Assembly (NCBI RefSeq): GCF_003573695.1
Contig: NC_039368.1
Coordinates: 80,242,374 to 80,306,373 of the forward strand
Reading direction: 5' to 3'
From: Papaver somniferum
Lineage: Eukaryota > Streptophyta > Magnoliopsida > Ranunculales > Papaveraceae
DNA: 64,000 nt
The notes below the pieces were generated by a model that saw only the letters and a list, made by a program, of their open reading frames with translations, had not been told where the DNA came from and did no database searches. The translations under genes and the position numbers were made by a program. Shown here piece after piece: positions 1 to 12,017 of this stretch (positions are counted from its first letter, which is position 1; each line of letters opens with the position of its first letter).

Positions 1-347
1 AAGCGAGATAAACTCGGCTCAAAATAGAAAATGTGTATAATCAAAGTTTATATAGCAAACAACTTTTGTCTCAAGATAGGAGATAGAGTAGATAGACTTT
101 TTAGCGATAGATAAGTTCAAGTATCCACATACCTTTTAGTCGATGAAGTTCCACCAGTTCCTTGAGTAGTTCTTCTTCTTTGTATAATGATAGCCATGGA
201 GTCTTGAGCTCAACTACACTTTCTATCCTAGTCCGATACTTAGCTATAAGTAGACCAGAAATCAAGACTTATAGTTTTGATCACTAACATTGACAAACAT
301 GCTTGAGATAGCAACACATGCGAGTTCGACCGAGCAGTGCTCTGACA
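1..347 (-). mobile_element. 3' LTR (partial) of minus-strand gag-only LTR element
   Basis: This is the first part of a long LTR read on the minus strand; the rest lies left of the window. It matches 19150-19499 almost base for base, which is the start of the 5' LTR of the same element. The LTR boundary is set by TGTCAGAGCACTGCTCGG (minus strand, starting at 347), against TGTTAGAGCACTGCTCGG at 19499, and by the purine tract GGGGAGAT just inside the element at 348-355. Seen directly in the sequence. Confidence 0.85.
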
Positions 348-1728
348 ATCTCCCCATTTGTCAATTTTAGTGAAAAAACTATCAATACATATGGAATACA
401 AATATAGATAAATAAATTTTTGTAGCTTCTCTTCCACATGCCTGATCTTCTTGGTTCTTCAACATTACTCGAAATCTTCGTCACTTCCAAGTACTCCAAT
501 GATCCCAAAGGTTTTAAGTTTAGTATCATCGTTGTTGAAAATCTGTAGCCATAACAATGAGAAAACAAGAATTCTCAATCATTGTTATACAGTGTCATAG
601 TATTATTACGCAGCATCAAATTTCAATTGTATCACAACTTCGACAACAATACTATGTGATATGTATTACTCCCCCTTGGTCAATACTCCATCTCACATGG
701 AAACCGCTCCCCCTTACATAATGATCCGAAAACCATATGTATTTGTAGTGTGAACTACACATTAATTCCCCCATTTTTGTCAATAAAATTGGCAAAGGTA
801 CGAAAACTAGTGGGATCCTAATGAAATTTCCATAGAGATATTTCATGACCAAAATAAAGCACATATCAATTTTTTAGATGCAATCGTATTGCCGAAGCTA
901 AATTCTTTCATCAAGGAGTTTATAAAGATACAAGATAACCTCTATAATATTCCACAACCGCACTCCCCATAAAGATTTTGCAATTAAGCGCAAGTTCAAA
1001 ATCAAGAACTCTCCCCCATAAAATGTCATTCCCGAAAGAACAACAAGAGCGACCTTACTTTCACAAGAAAAGAAGGGTTTCTTTGGACATAACAAGTCAC
1101 ATACGAATATGAATTTGAAATCCAAAATTACTCAATTAAATTAACCACAAGAAAACCCATGATTAATTTATTCGGAAATTCTCAACATAAGCGAACTTAC
1201 GGATCCGCATATTATATACATAAAATATGGATCAGGGAAGATCAATACTGCGGAATAGACAAGGATTCGTTCTATATTCGATCACTTTTTGCACAATGAC
1301 ATATAATAGGCATAATCCTTATACACAAAAGTCCATCCTATCTTCCATCAATATTTTCATAATGACATATAATAGGCTTAAAACTTTTGTAATGTCAAAA
1401 GTTCATTCATTCTTTTATCAATACATGCATATCGACATACGAAGGACTTAACTTTTGACAAGGTATGGGACAATCATAGTTCACGGACGTAAACACACAT
1501 ATCCCATAAAAAATTGTAATATATAAAACCATAAAGATTAATACTACAAAAAATCATCTTCCAAACAATTTTAGAATTTAAACAAATAAACCTAAAAACA
1601 TGAAGATGAAAACGTTGGACATAGCTATGTGTAATAATGGCTATTCCAAACTCTAGTTATTCTTCCAATCAAAACAAGAAAATAAAATAAGAATATTTAC
1701 TAGGAGAAATCAAAGTTCATTGAGAACC

Positions 1729-2070
1729 TCATACCTTTACTCTCTTGACCGTAGACACACCATGTTCGTGAGTTAGAACACTAACTTTACGATCAACAAC
1801 CCGAGCAAGATGTCTAGCCTTGAAACAGTCCATGATGAGATTCTTTTGATTCCGCATCAGAATATTCTGATTAGCAAGGATTCTGGCCTGACCATCTAAG
1901 ATTTGGTTTATTTGCAGTTGAAGATTCGCAAACTCGAACTTTGAATCGTTCTGAAAACGAGTTAAATCCTTGATAGAATCTTCAATCCAGGAGTTGTGAT
2001 CCTTTCTTTCAATCATCTTCTTTATAACCAACTCTTGAATTGACTCACGTCCTTGAATGTTTTCCTCCAT
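1729..2070 (-). CDS. 113-aa accessory ORF of the gag-only LTR element
   Basis: An open frame of 113 codons starts at ATG 2070 and stops at 1729. It lies downstream of gag in the same orientation. The product is charged and predicted helical, with Glu/Lys/Gln/Asn-rich stretches and heptad-like spacing of Leu/Ile, and a basic C-terminus (VSTVKRVKV). No retroviral enzyme motif is present and I do not recognise the family. An in-frame extension upstream to 2295 is hydrophobic and Cys-rich and looks like read-through of noncoding sequence, so the internal ATG is preferred. It may be an accessory protein of this non-autonomous family or a chance frame. Confidence 0.4.
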   Translation of the reverse strand: MEENIQGRESIQELVIKKMIERKDHNSWIEDSIKDLTRFQNDSKFEFANLQLQINQILDGQARILANQNILMRNQKNLIMDCFKARHLARVVDRKVSVLTHEHGVSTVKRVKV

Positions 2071-2380
2071 ATAAAAATGCACTATCTCTTGAGATTTTGC
2101 AGAGTTCTCTATATATTTTTGATAGGGATGGAATAACACAATAGAGAGTATATATGTGTTTGTAAAACAGGAGAAGGAAACTCTTGTTATGGAAACCGTA
2201 TGAACTAATAAGAGGAAGACACAAACGTTTGTGGACCGGCAGCAATAAAACACAAGCAAACCAAAACAGAATATTATACAACACACTTGGAGCATTCTTC
2301 AATCGTCATCCTTGCACCTCTCAAACTAGAAACAAGGATAAGAATACCTGGAATCAGGTGGTAGAGTGAGAAGTAATCCC

Positions 2381-3602
2381 ACTACAATCATTGAGGAAAG
2401 AGTTGTACACATCATCTGAATGTTTGACTTTTGTGTTCTTTGCCTTTCTTCGGTTGACTTTCATTCCAGATGAGTATGACGCAACCTGTTTAACATATCC
2501 ATCAGATGGATTTTTCTGACGAAAAAATCTAGAACCTCTTGAGATCGGTTCAAGAGGATCAGGATATAGAGAGATCCATCTTCTAGACTTAGATTTACCA
2601 GACTCATTCTTATAAACAAATGGAATGTGTTCATTAGTGGCACAAGATTTTATACCATTGGTATGAACATGTAACCTGTGACGATTTCTAACAAAGATAT
2701 CATGTTTTTAAGAATTCTGGATTTCTGTGGGCATGAGATTTACAGTAAAAGTCATAAGACAATTTACTCCATTGACAGTAGAAATAAGCAAATTGTGGAG
2801 ATTAGAAATTTGTTTCCTCCTAGCAAAACAATTAATAGCATAGTGATTCTTTTTCCCACAGAAGGAACAGGTTCTTGGAGGAGAAACGAAAACTGGCACC
2901 CGTTTTAAATTCATAGCCGTATTAGAAGTTTGTAAGTCATCTAAACTTTTCTTAACAAAAACTTCTTTTGGAGAACATCTCTTCATGTGCAGTAATTCAT
3001 CTTGAGAATTAGTCGGTACAGAAAAATTTCTCCTTAAAACATAGTTTTCCTTTTCCAAGGATTTGCACTGTTCATGGGCAAGAATAAGGGATGCACCTAG
3101 TTTTTCTTTTTCAACACGAAGTATGTTTAGATCTGATGAATGTTTCTCGACCAAACGTTTTTCTCTTATTGAATCTTCCTTGATAATATCCTCAAGAACA
3201 CTAATCTTTTCAGGTTGTATAGTAGTTTCTTGAAGAAGTTTTTCAATATTGTTAGAGAAAGACTCAATGATATTATAGAGTTCACGTTCTCGACAAAGAG
3301 ACATTTCAAATTCATCAATGAGCTAAGCATGATTATGAAAATTAATAGTCTAAGTAGAATTTTTTTGAGATTCTGGTGAGCTCCATTTCAGCTTTTGCAA
3401 TAATGTCAAATGTCTCATTAGAGGGAATGATATCAAAATTTGATAGAACAACTTTTCTACCTCGGGATTCGGAAGAATCAGCTAAGGAGTAATCCTTTGA
3501 GGTAGTCCCAAGAAATTTGGCATAGTTGAGAGCTTTGGAAGATATTTTGGTATGCGTAAATGCCAGAGATGAGATTCCGTCCACAGACTCAGATTGCCAC
3601 AA
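2381..3602 (-). pseudogene. gag of minus-strand LTR element (broken)
   Basis: Gag-like coding sequence is spread over several frames. The best part, 2708-3304, starts with a Glu/Lys/Leu-rich coiled coil (about residues 1-95), followed by a CX2CX4HX4C zinc knuckle (CSFCGKKNHYAINC). The upstream piece (3342-3602) and the downstream piece (about 2381-2660, Ser/Lys/Arg-rich) are in other frames, so frameshifts or stops separate them. Gag would package element RNA. The coiled coil plus a late zinc knuckle is like the gag of SIRE-type copia elements and of the related plus-strand copy at 23734-25533. No pol follows it. Confidence 0.6.
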
Positions 3603-3612
3603 ACACAGACTT

Positions 3613-3642
3613 GATTAGCAATCTGTATAGACTAACTCCAAT
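3613..3642 (-). repeat. duplicated U5 segment in place of the primer-binding site
   Basis: The 30 bases just inside the 5' LTR end (minus strand, beginning ATTGGAGTTAGTC) repeat an LTR-internal segment at 3681-3710 with three mismatches. In the related plus-strand element this place holds ATTGGTATCAAAGC, a tRNA-Met type primer-binding site. Here the match to that site stops after TGG. Confidence 0.7.
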
Positions 3643-3785
3643 TGAAAAAGCGGGGGTCTAACCACCACACCCAATATTTCGATTAGTAATCTGTATGAAC
3701 TAACTCCAATATACTTTTAAGAGAATCAACTAGACAATCAGACTCAATCTTTAAAAAAGTATATCAAAGAGTTATATCTCGCTTT
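3643..3785 (-). mobile_element. 5' LTR of gag-only element, end part
   Basis: This is the terminal 143 bp of the 5' LTR (minus strand), ending in CGCTTTTTCA. The CACTA element at 3786-17292 separates it from the rest of the LTR. The last three bases (TTT, 3783-3785) are the target duplication made by that insertion. Confidence 0.85.
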
Positions 3786-3799
3786 CACTAGTACAAATC

Positions 3800-4380
3800 T
3801 TCACATTGGCCACACTTAAGCACCGTGTCCATAGGCTTTTGGTCATGGATTTTTTTCACTCCAAAAATGTGGCATCAGGTGCCGAGACAAAAAGGTATCC
3901 CTATGGCTACATAAACTTTGAGTGGCTATAAAATATGATTTACCATGGCCATAACTCTAAAACCGTGTCTATATGGTACTCAATATTTTTTTTGTAGTTA
4001 AGCATTTTCACTATCACCGTGGCCATATGATCCTTATAGACACACAATTTAATTATATGTGGCTAAAGTTTACCTTAAAGTCACGTAAATTTTATTATAG
4101 TCGTGGCCTTTGTCATCAATTGGACACGCAAAATTCATTTTATCATGGCCAATTCATGAGTTGCGGTCACACTAATTTTTCTCAACCATGGCCATCTCTA
4201 TCATTTGGACACACGGAAAATAATTTAACATGGCTAATACATGATTTGTAGTCACGTTTAATCTATGGTACCATGGCCATCCATATTTTTGGACACATGA
4301 TAAACATTTTACATGGCCAATTAATAAGTTATGGCTACTAAAAATTTGTAGCACCGTGGCTAAATTTTTTCGAAAGACAC
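3800..4380. repeat. left subterminal repeat zone of the CACTA element
   Basis: The zone holds many short, degenerate copies of ATGGCCA, GTGGCTA and GGACACA motifs in both orientations. CACTA elements typically carry such subterminal repeats as binding sites for the TNP1/TNPA-type protein. The same motifs return at the right end (16861-17264). No gene is seen here. Confidence 0.75.
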
Positions 4381-4384
4381 ATCA

Positions 4385-4665
4385 AGTGTGTTGAATGTAG
4401 CTATTGTTCACCTTTTGGATACATCAAGTGTTTTCAATGTAGCTATTGTTCACCTTTTGGACACATCAAGTTTTTTGAATGTAGCTATTGTTCAACTTTT
4501 AGACACATCAAGTGTTTTCAATGTAGCTATTGTTCACCTTTTGGACACATCAAGTTTTTTGAATGTAGCTTTTGTTCACCTTTTGGACACATCAAGTGTT
4601 TTGAATGTAGCTATTGTTCACCTTTTGGACACATCAAGTGTTTTCAATGTAGCTATTCAAAAATC
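4385..4665. repeat. 42-bp tandem repeat, about 6.7 copies
   Basis: The unit contains AATGTAGCTATTGTTCACC followed by a GGACACATCAAG segment, repeated with a period of 42 bp (for example at 4391, 4433 and 4475). Because 42 is divisible by three, one frame stays open and gives a 14-residue periodic peptide, which is most likely a by-product. The GGACACA core is the same as in the neighbouring subterminal motifs, so the array is probably an amplified subterminal unit. Confidence 0.85.
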
Positions 4666-4856
4666 ACCTAAATAACCATCCATAAAAAATTAATGAAGAC
4701 TAGAATTAGAATTGTACCAAAATAATTTCATTTCACAATATAATAAACATCTCAATCTGATAATTGTGCAGTAACCTTGAGAAAACAAACTTTCAAAGAG
4801 AGACTTAAAAGTTTAAACATCCAAATCCTTTAGTCCACGATTATTTCTATTAATAA

Positions 4857-7624
4857 TTAGGCTGCAGTCTTGAGTCTCTTGCTGGATCTCCGAGACTTTA
4901 GTTCCCCGCTCTTCATATATGAAGGTTTCTTCTTCTTTGTCTTCATAGTGTTTGGGTCAGAATCATATTCATCGTTTGGGTCAGAATCATGTTCACCGGG
5001 GTCTGAAAGTGGATGGCCCTGCAGCAAGCCAGTGGATGTATAATTAAGGGAAAAAACCATGTTAACAGTTATATGGTCAGGATGCAGAAGGTAATAAACA
5101 TGTATAATAAAGCAACTTACACTAGAGCAAGAGATCACAAACTCTTTAGGCCAAGCTACTATAGATTTTTCAGCATCCTCTACTGTTTTGAGATGAGTAG
5201 ATGGGACTGGCAAACAATGATTCTTTAATATCGACTTTTCAACCGTCACTCTGACACAATCATCCCGGAGTGGATCTCCATGAACCTTCTGACCTGGCAC
5301 TGATGGAAGAACCGAACCCCATGCAATGATATTTCTCAGTGAAGCATGAGCCAGTTTGCATTTACCAATCTGCAAAACAGAAATGTTATATTGAATCAAC
5401 AGATTCAAATCTCAAAATGCTTAAATGCCTGTGAAGGACATACCGTTGAAAGTTCAGTTTTGTCTTTCGATTGAGAATTGTCTGGTGAACTAAGGGGTAG
5501 ATGCTCAGATGCAGGAGACTTTTGTTTGTATTTTCCAGACTACAAAAATATACGCTATATTAACATCAACAAAAAATGGAACTCTCAAAGCACTATATAT
5601 TTAAATACCTGCAAAAGAAACATACCATTTGGAGTTCAGAACTATCTTTCGATCCCGTAGACTGAGATACATTTTCAGATTCAGGGTCATTTCTATTTGT
5701 ATTAGATTCATTCCTTTCAGTCGGAGAAATGCTTGTAACAGGGAATTCAAGCATAAGAGACTTCTCTCTAATAGGAGATTTCTATATAGTGCAGTTGACA
5801 TATTAGATACTGCAGAATTATTAGGAAATACATACTTAATCAAAATTACTTGGATGATGTTAAACATACCCGTGCCTTTTTGCTTTTGATTTTCTTTTTC
5901 AATATGCCTTGAGATTTTAGCTGAGACATTAAGCTGCTCATCATTTCTTCTTGTGCCTTCATTGCTGCCTTCATTTCATTCATTTCTGCATCCTTCCTAT
6001 CTCTCTCCATTTGGTTCGCGCGTCTTTCATCTTCCAGTTGTTTCTTCAGTTCAATGTGCTCCTTGGATGCTCCTTTCCGTGGCAGGTGCCAGTACGTTGT
6101 TGGAGTCACTCCCTTGCCTATACATCTTACACGCCCAGCATGTTCTTCCCCAAACACAAGGGTGATAGAATCATTGCCTGGTTGTTTTCTCAAAGTTCCA
6201 TCTTCCAGCTGCTTATCAAAATCCTCCTGCACAAAAAAAGAATTAAGGGATTAGAAGTGATAATCAATTAAATCAAAATTATTTTCACATTTACTCAAGC
6301 ACAAAACAAATAGCTAGATAGTTTCAGTCGTCTTACAAGCTGAGCTGCTTTTTCCCTAACATCATCGTCATCGTATTCTCCATTTTTGTTTTGATGTGCC
6401 TTCCTCCATAGTAAAGACCGTGAAGGATTTTCATCTTCAAGGATCTCTTTCTCATTAATCTAGTAATTATAAAATACACAAGAAGAAAAATTAGATAGAT
6501 AATACTATAATTTAAACTGGAAATAATAATAATTTTGTATAACAAACTGGACTTACTAATTTTTCCAACAGCCCTGCATACCCTGCTCTTCCCGTCCTGT
6601 GGTTATATTTGTGGTTCTTACGCGCCTTAGCTCCCCTAATGGACAACTCCTGAGCATACAGATTTAAAGAATTTCATTCATAAAAAAGTTAGACTAATTA
6701 ATGAAATTAATATCAATATTTCCAAACTAAAACGTGCAATATACAACCTTGCATTTATCAGACAACCTCCACTTTACGAACTTGTCCCATTGTTCTTGGT
6801 TCACAATGACACGATATTGTTTAGGAACATATTTAGTTTAGCAGGTTTACCCAAATTGGGCACTATGAACTTTACATACAACTTTCTTCTGAAGTTGCGC
6901 AAATGTTCCCCAAAATATTTCATAATTTGTCTTCTCATAGTCTCCTCAATTTCATAAAACCGCTGCCAAAATATGGAGATGTTAACGGCAGGTAACAAAT
7001 TAATAACAAATATAGTATTAAAAATCAATATAGATCAGCATATACATACCAATAGTTCGTGCCATAACTTATCCCTCATCACTGAATTCACTTCCTTCCA
7101 CTTCAAGTGCCTTAGACCAACGTCTCGACGTACCAATACACCCATGTAACTAGCAATTTCAGCTTTATATTTCCCCTTAAATCGACCAAAATTATCAAAT
7201 TCTATCACATGCTTCTCGCCGTCAAAATTTTTCTTTAGCTTCTTCAATCTTGTTAAACCTCGAACATTATTCTCCTTAGACTCTACTGTATTGTTTGGAG
7301 CTCCTGTGTCTTTTTATAGTTCAAAAACCCAAAATAAGAGTAAACATGGTGTAAGAGTGTACTCATATTTTTTAAGTCCAAAGCAAACAAAAACAGACAA
7401 GCTAGTATAGCATTACCAGGCTGTTCAGGACTTTCAGTCGATTCATCATCAGAACTGGAGCTATCACCATCGGAACCGGTGCGACTACCATCGGAATCTT
7501 CGTCTTCATCCTCTGACTCTCCTAAATTCTGCAAGGCTTGAGCCTCCAGGGCTGCAGTCTCATTTTCAGCATACTCATCATCATCATACTCTGGCTCCCA
7601 ACTCGAATTCTCTTGTGTAGTCAT
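4857..7624 (-). CDS. CACTA TNP1-like protein (Transposase_24/Ptta type), 10 exons, one frameshift
   Basis: The exons I deduce from GT/AG sites and frame continuity are 7624-7417, 7303-7050, 6962-6748, 6649-6557, 6459-6337, 6226-5870, 5781-5626, 5539-5444, 5369-5121 and 5018-4857 (stop). Only the first junction splits a codon. The protein (about 637 residues if read through) starts with an Asp/Glu/Ser-rich acidic region. Next come the plant En/Spm 'Transposase_24' region with its GRVRCIGKGVTPTTYW motif in exon 6, a Lys/Glu coiled coil, a Ser-rich linker, a C-terminal domain typical of plant CACTA TNP1 genes (VAWPKEF motif), and a basic tail. By analogy it binds the subterminal repeats. One base appears to be missing near 6838 in exon 3 (exon length 215, stop at 6801 otherwise). 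The start at 7624 is the likely ATG, but an upstream leader exon is possible. Confidence 0.8.
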
Positions 7625-9230
7625 ATAGGAAACTGCATATACATGTATATGATTCAATCAAATAAGGTCTGAATTCTTTTCAATCAAAAGTCAAAAGTTA
7701 TTAAGCTAGACACAAGCAAAATTAAATAACAGTCAATTAACATGGTCTTGATTATGTCAGTACTAACATGGTCTTGATTAGTATGATTAGATGCAAGAGC
7801 AGGATGCCGTCTCAGAATTGTTAAAAGATATAACAATTAAAAAATTATTAATCGCTGAGGTTTTTACTAGAGCATTGAAAGAACTCAAGCAAGACTCCAG
7901 TTCAAACATACACAATTATGTAAACCTACCAAGTTCCCTAAAAACAAACGACGGATGCCGATCTCCGACATAATTATAATCCCATTATACAAAATGTCAA
8001 TGACTCGGGAGTATACACGACAGATGGAAGCTTACTGACCAGCTAAAGTTGATGAAAATGAGATAAAAATGTGATTTCTAGTGGTTTCAGGGAGAACCAC
8101 AGAAGTTTAAACTATTGGTTTGCAATGTGAAAAACATTCATCAGAATAGACAGATAAAAAAACCAAGGAATAACATTCAATTGACCTAGCTCTGACATAA
8201 TTATAATCCCATTATACAAAACGTCAATGACACGGGAGTATACACGACAGAGAATGTGGCCAGCTAAATGAGATAAGAATGTGATGTCGAGTGGTTTCAG
8301 GGAGAACCACAGAAGCTTAAACTATTGTTTGCAGTGTGAAAAACATTAATCAGATTCATCGGAAAAGAAAGAAAAAAACATAAAAGAATAGCATTTCCAT
8401 AACCATAGAAGACTGAGTTGTTATCCAGCCACTATGCAACTTAGAATACAATCTGCATAAAGATCCTAAGCATAACATAGGAAAAGCTTAAACATGCATG
8501 CACACCATTGTTCTTCTTAATAAGAAATAAACAGGTGCATAAACCCTGCTTTCAATGAATCAAAAATTAAGAATTAGGGTTTGAGTCAAAACTTAACCTT
8601 TGAATCAATTGGGTCTGATTCAAAAATTAAGGTTTGAATCAATTAGGGTTTGAATAACTAAGCTTTTTAGACGAAAGAAAGATTGAGAACAGGATATACC
8701 TTTATAAGATTTAGCCATGCAATTCCTCAACACCATACGGCCCTTTATAAAGTCGCACAGATTGAATAATCCCGCCGAAAATATTTTGCGTTTCATTTTC
8801 ATCCCGCTCAAAATTATTTAGGGTGAACTGAAAAATCGATTGAGTTTGGTCTACGATTTCCTTTTTTCGGAAAAATCTCCTAAGAAAATACCATTTGATT
8901 TTGATCCTACGGTAGACCTAAAAATATTTCCAAACTTTAGAAATCCGATTTCCCTTTTTACTCTAACAAATCTCAATGTTTCCCTGATTTTAAGCCTAGA
9001 ACTTTATCCCCTTTTTACTCTGCTTAGGTTTCTCTAGTTCTCTCCGCTCTGTAACTCTGGTTTAGGAGGAAAGATAAAACGAACAGAATTTTGAGGTGTT
9101 ACATAGCGTAAGATAAGAGGTTCTTCCCTATTAATCTAACTATTGGTTGGGCTTGTGATAAATATATTCACCGTTAGATTTACTATGGACATCCTATTCG
9201 ATGCATTTTGAAATAACATAAGTAAAATCG
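7625..9230. other. upstream region of the TNP1-like gene, no gene seen
   Basis: This is noncoding sequence 5' of the minus-strand TNP1-like gene, presumably promoter and leader. It holds a pair of direct repeats of about 170 bp (see 7963-8350). Short open frames here show no recognisable features. Confidence 0.5.
7963..8350. repeat. direct duplication of about 170 bp
   Basis: Two copies begin with GACATAATTATAATCCCATT (about 7966 and 8195) and both run through GTGGTTTCAGGGAGAACCAC to a GTGAAAAACATT segment. The second copy is slightly shorter. They lie in the presumed promoter region of the CACTA TNP1-like gene. The GTGGTT...AACCAC part is itself an inverted repeat. Confidence 0.8.
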
Positions 9231-9315
9231 TAATGGACTGGGCTGGAGTGTTAGCTTAAACCATGTAATGGACTGGGCTGGAGTGTTAGCTTAAACCATG
9301 TAATTGACTGGGCTG
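9231..9315. repeat. 35-bp tandem repeat, about 2.4 copies
   Basis: The unit starts TAATGGACTGGGCTGGAGTG at 9231, recurs at 9266, and is partial at 9301. It sits just before the large satellite array. Confidence 0.8.
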
Positions 9316-9420
9316 GACATAAATGTGGCATAAATTTTTTCATTATTTTTCATTTTTTACTTAAATTTTTTTCATTTTTTTCCTTTTTTTTCTTTTTACT
9401 TTTTTTTTTATTACATAATC

Positions 9421-12017
9421 AAAATTTAGTTACATAATCAAGACTCGACACTTCACCTGAAATATTGATCGATTCGGAACGAGTTCGAGTAAAACTGATG
9501 AAAACGGAACTTCGTCCTTTGGAATCGAGACACGGAAAAATTTAGTTATTACATAATCAATTTAGTTATTACATAATCAAAATTTAGTTATTACATGATC
9601 AAAATTTAGTTACATAATCAAGACTCGACACTTCACCTGAAATATTGATCGATTCGAACGAGTTCGAGTAAAACTGATGAAAACGGAACTTCGTCCTTTG
9701 GAATCGAGACACGAAAAATTTAGTTATTACATAATCATAATTTAGTTATTACATAATCAAAATTTAGTTATTACATGATCAAAATTTAGTTACATAATCA
9801 AGACTCGACACTTCACCTGAAATATTGATCGATTCGGAACGAGTTCGAGTAAAACTGATGAAAACGGAACTTCGTCCTTTGGAATCGAGACACGGAAAAT
9901 TTAGTTATTACATAATCATAATTTAGTTATTACATAATCAAAATTTAGTTATACATGATCAAAATTTAGTTACATAATCAAGACTCGACACTTCACCTGA
10001 AATATTGATCGATTCGGAACGAGTTCGAGTAAAACTGATGAAAACGGAACTTCGTCCTTTGGAATCGAGACACGGAAAAATTTAGTTATTACATAATCAT
10101 AATTTAGTTATTACATAATCAAAATTTAGTTAACATGATCAAAATTTAGTTACATAATCAAGACTCGACACTTCACCTGAAATATTGATCGATTCGGAAC
10201 GAGTTCGAGTAAAACTGATGAAAACGGAACTTCGTCCTTTGGAATCGAGACACGGAAAAATTTAGTTATTACATAATCATAATTTAGTTATTACATAATC
10301 AAAATTTAGTTATTACATGATCAAAATTTAGTTACATAATCAAGACTCGACACTTCACCTGAAATATTGATCGATTCGGAACGAGTTCGAGTAAAACTGA
10401 TGAAAACGGAACTTCGTCCTTTGGAATCGAGACACGGAAAAATTTAGTTATTACATAATCATAATTTAGTTATTACATAATCAAAATTTAGTTATTACAT
10501 GATCAAAATTTAGTTACATAATCAAGACTCGACACTTCACCTGAAATATTGATCGATTCGGAACGAGTTCGAGTAAAACTGATGAAAACGGAACTTCGTC
10601 CTTTGGAATCGAGACACGAAAAATTTAGTTATTACATAATCATAATTTAGTTATTACATAATCAAAATTTAGTTTACATGATCAAAATTTAGTTACATAA
10701 TCAAGACTCGACACTTCACCTGAAATATTGATCGATTCGGAACGAGTTCGAGTAAAACTGATGAAAACGGAACTTCGTCCTTTGGAATCGAGACACGGAA
10801 AAATTTAGTTACATAATCATAATTTAGTTATTACATAATCAAAATTTAGTTATTACATGATCAAAATTTAGTTACATAATCAAGACTCGACACTTCACCT
10901 GAAATATTGATCGATTCGGAACGAGTTCGAGTAAAACTGATGAAAACGGAACTTCGTCCTTTGGAATCGAGACACGGAAAAATTTAGTTATTACATAATC
11001 ATAATTTAGTTATTACATAATCAAAATTTAGTTATTACATGATCAAAATTTAGTTACATAATCAAGACTCGACACTTCACCTGAAATATTGATCGATTCG
11101 GAACGAGTTCGAGTAAAACTGATGAAAACGGAACTTCGTCCTTTGGAATCGAGACACGGAAAAATTTAGTTATTACATAATCATAATTTAGTTATTACAT
11201 AATCAAAATTTAGTTATACATGATCAAAATTTAGTTACATAATCAAGACTCGACACTTCACCTGAAATATTGATCGATTCGGAACGAGTTCGAGTAAAAC
11301 TGATGAAAACGGAACTTCGTCCTTTGGAATCGAGACACGGAAAAATTTAGTTATTACATAATCATAATTTAGTTATTACATAATCAAAATTTAGTTATTA
11401 CATGATCAAAATTTAGTTACATAATCAAGACTCGACACTTCACCTGAAATATTGATCGATTCGGAACGAGTTCGAGTAAAACTGATGAAAACGGAACTTC
11501 GTCCTTTGGAATCGAGACACGGAAAAATTTAGTTATTACATAATCATAATTTAGTTATTACATAATCAAAATTTAGTTTTACATGATCAAAATTTAGTTA
11601 CATAATCAAGACTCGACACTTCACCTGAAATATTGATCGATTCGGAACGAGTTCGAGTAAAACTGATGAAAACGGAACTTCGTCCTTTGGAATCGAGACA
11701 CGGAAAAATTTAGTTATTACATAATCATAATTTAGTTATTACATAATCAAAATTTAGTTTTACATGATCAAAATTTAGTTACATAATCAAGACTCGACAC
11801 TTCACCTGAAATATTGATCGATTCGGAACGAGTTCGAGTAAAACTGATGAAAACGGAACTTCGTCCTTTGGAATCGAGACACGGAAAAATTTAGTTATTA
11901 CATCATAATTTAGTTATTACATAATCAAAATTTAGTTATTACATGATCAAAATTTAGTTACATAATCAAGACTCGACACTTCACCTGAAATATTGATCGA
12001 TTCGGAACGAGTTCGTA
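9421..12017. repeat. 180-bp satellite array, about 14.5 copies, inside the CACTA element
   Basis: The marker AGACTCGACACTTCACC occurs at 9441, 9621, 9801, 9981, 10161, 10343, 10525, 10704, 10883, 11065, 11246, 11428, 11609, 11790 and 11969, giving 15 starts and a period of 179-182 bp. Copies are nearly identical apart from single-base and AT-tract length changes. Each unit also contains shorter internal repeats of AATTTAGTTA-TTACATAATCA type and the conserved GAACTTCGTCCTTTGGAATC segment. There are no unique spacers between units and no open frame is preserved. The array separates the two divergently oriented CACTA genes. Confidence 0.97.

Larger units (their letters stand above)
348..3642 (-). 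mobile_element. internal region of gag-only LTR element, minus strand
   Basis: This 3.3-kb internal region lies between the 5' LTR (ending at 3643) and the 3' LTR (starting at 347). It encodes a coiled-coil gag with a zinc knuckle and a small downstream frame, but no protease, integrase, reverse transcriptase or RNase H could be found. It therefore looks like a non-autonomous derivative (TR-GAG/LARD type). Between about 356 and 1728 no coding region is seen. That stretch holds several C-rich tracts (around 669, 708 and 1010), which on the minus strand are GGGGGAG purine tracts like those repeated near the PPT of the plus-strand relative at 27628-27703. I infer a SIRE-like copia ancestry from the gag layout. 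Confidence 0.75.

Noticed and set aside
4388..4675. 95-codon repetitive frame
   Set aside because: It arises from a 42-bp tandem array in the subterminal zone, with no start context or conservation, so I call it a repeat and not a gene.
9421..12017. Regular direct repeats that could suggest a CRISPR array
   Set aside because: Units are 180 bp, head to tail, without unique spacers, and lie inside a plant CACTA element. This is a satellite array.
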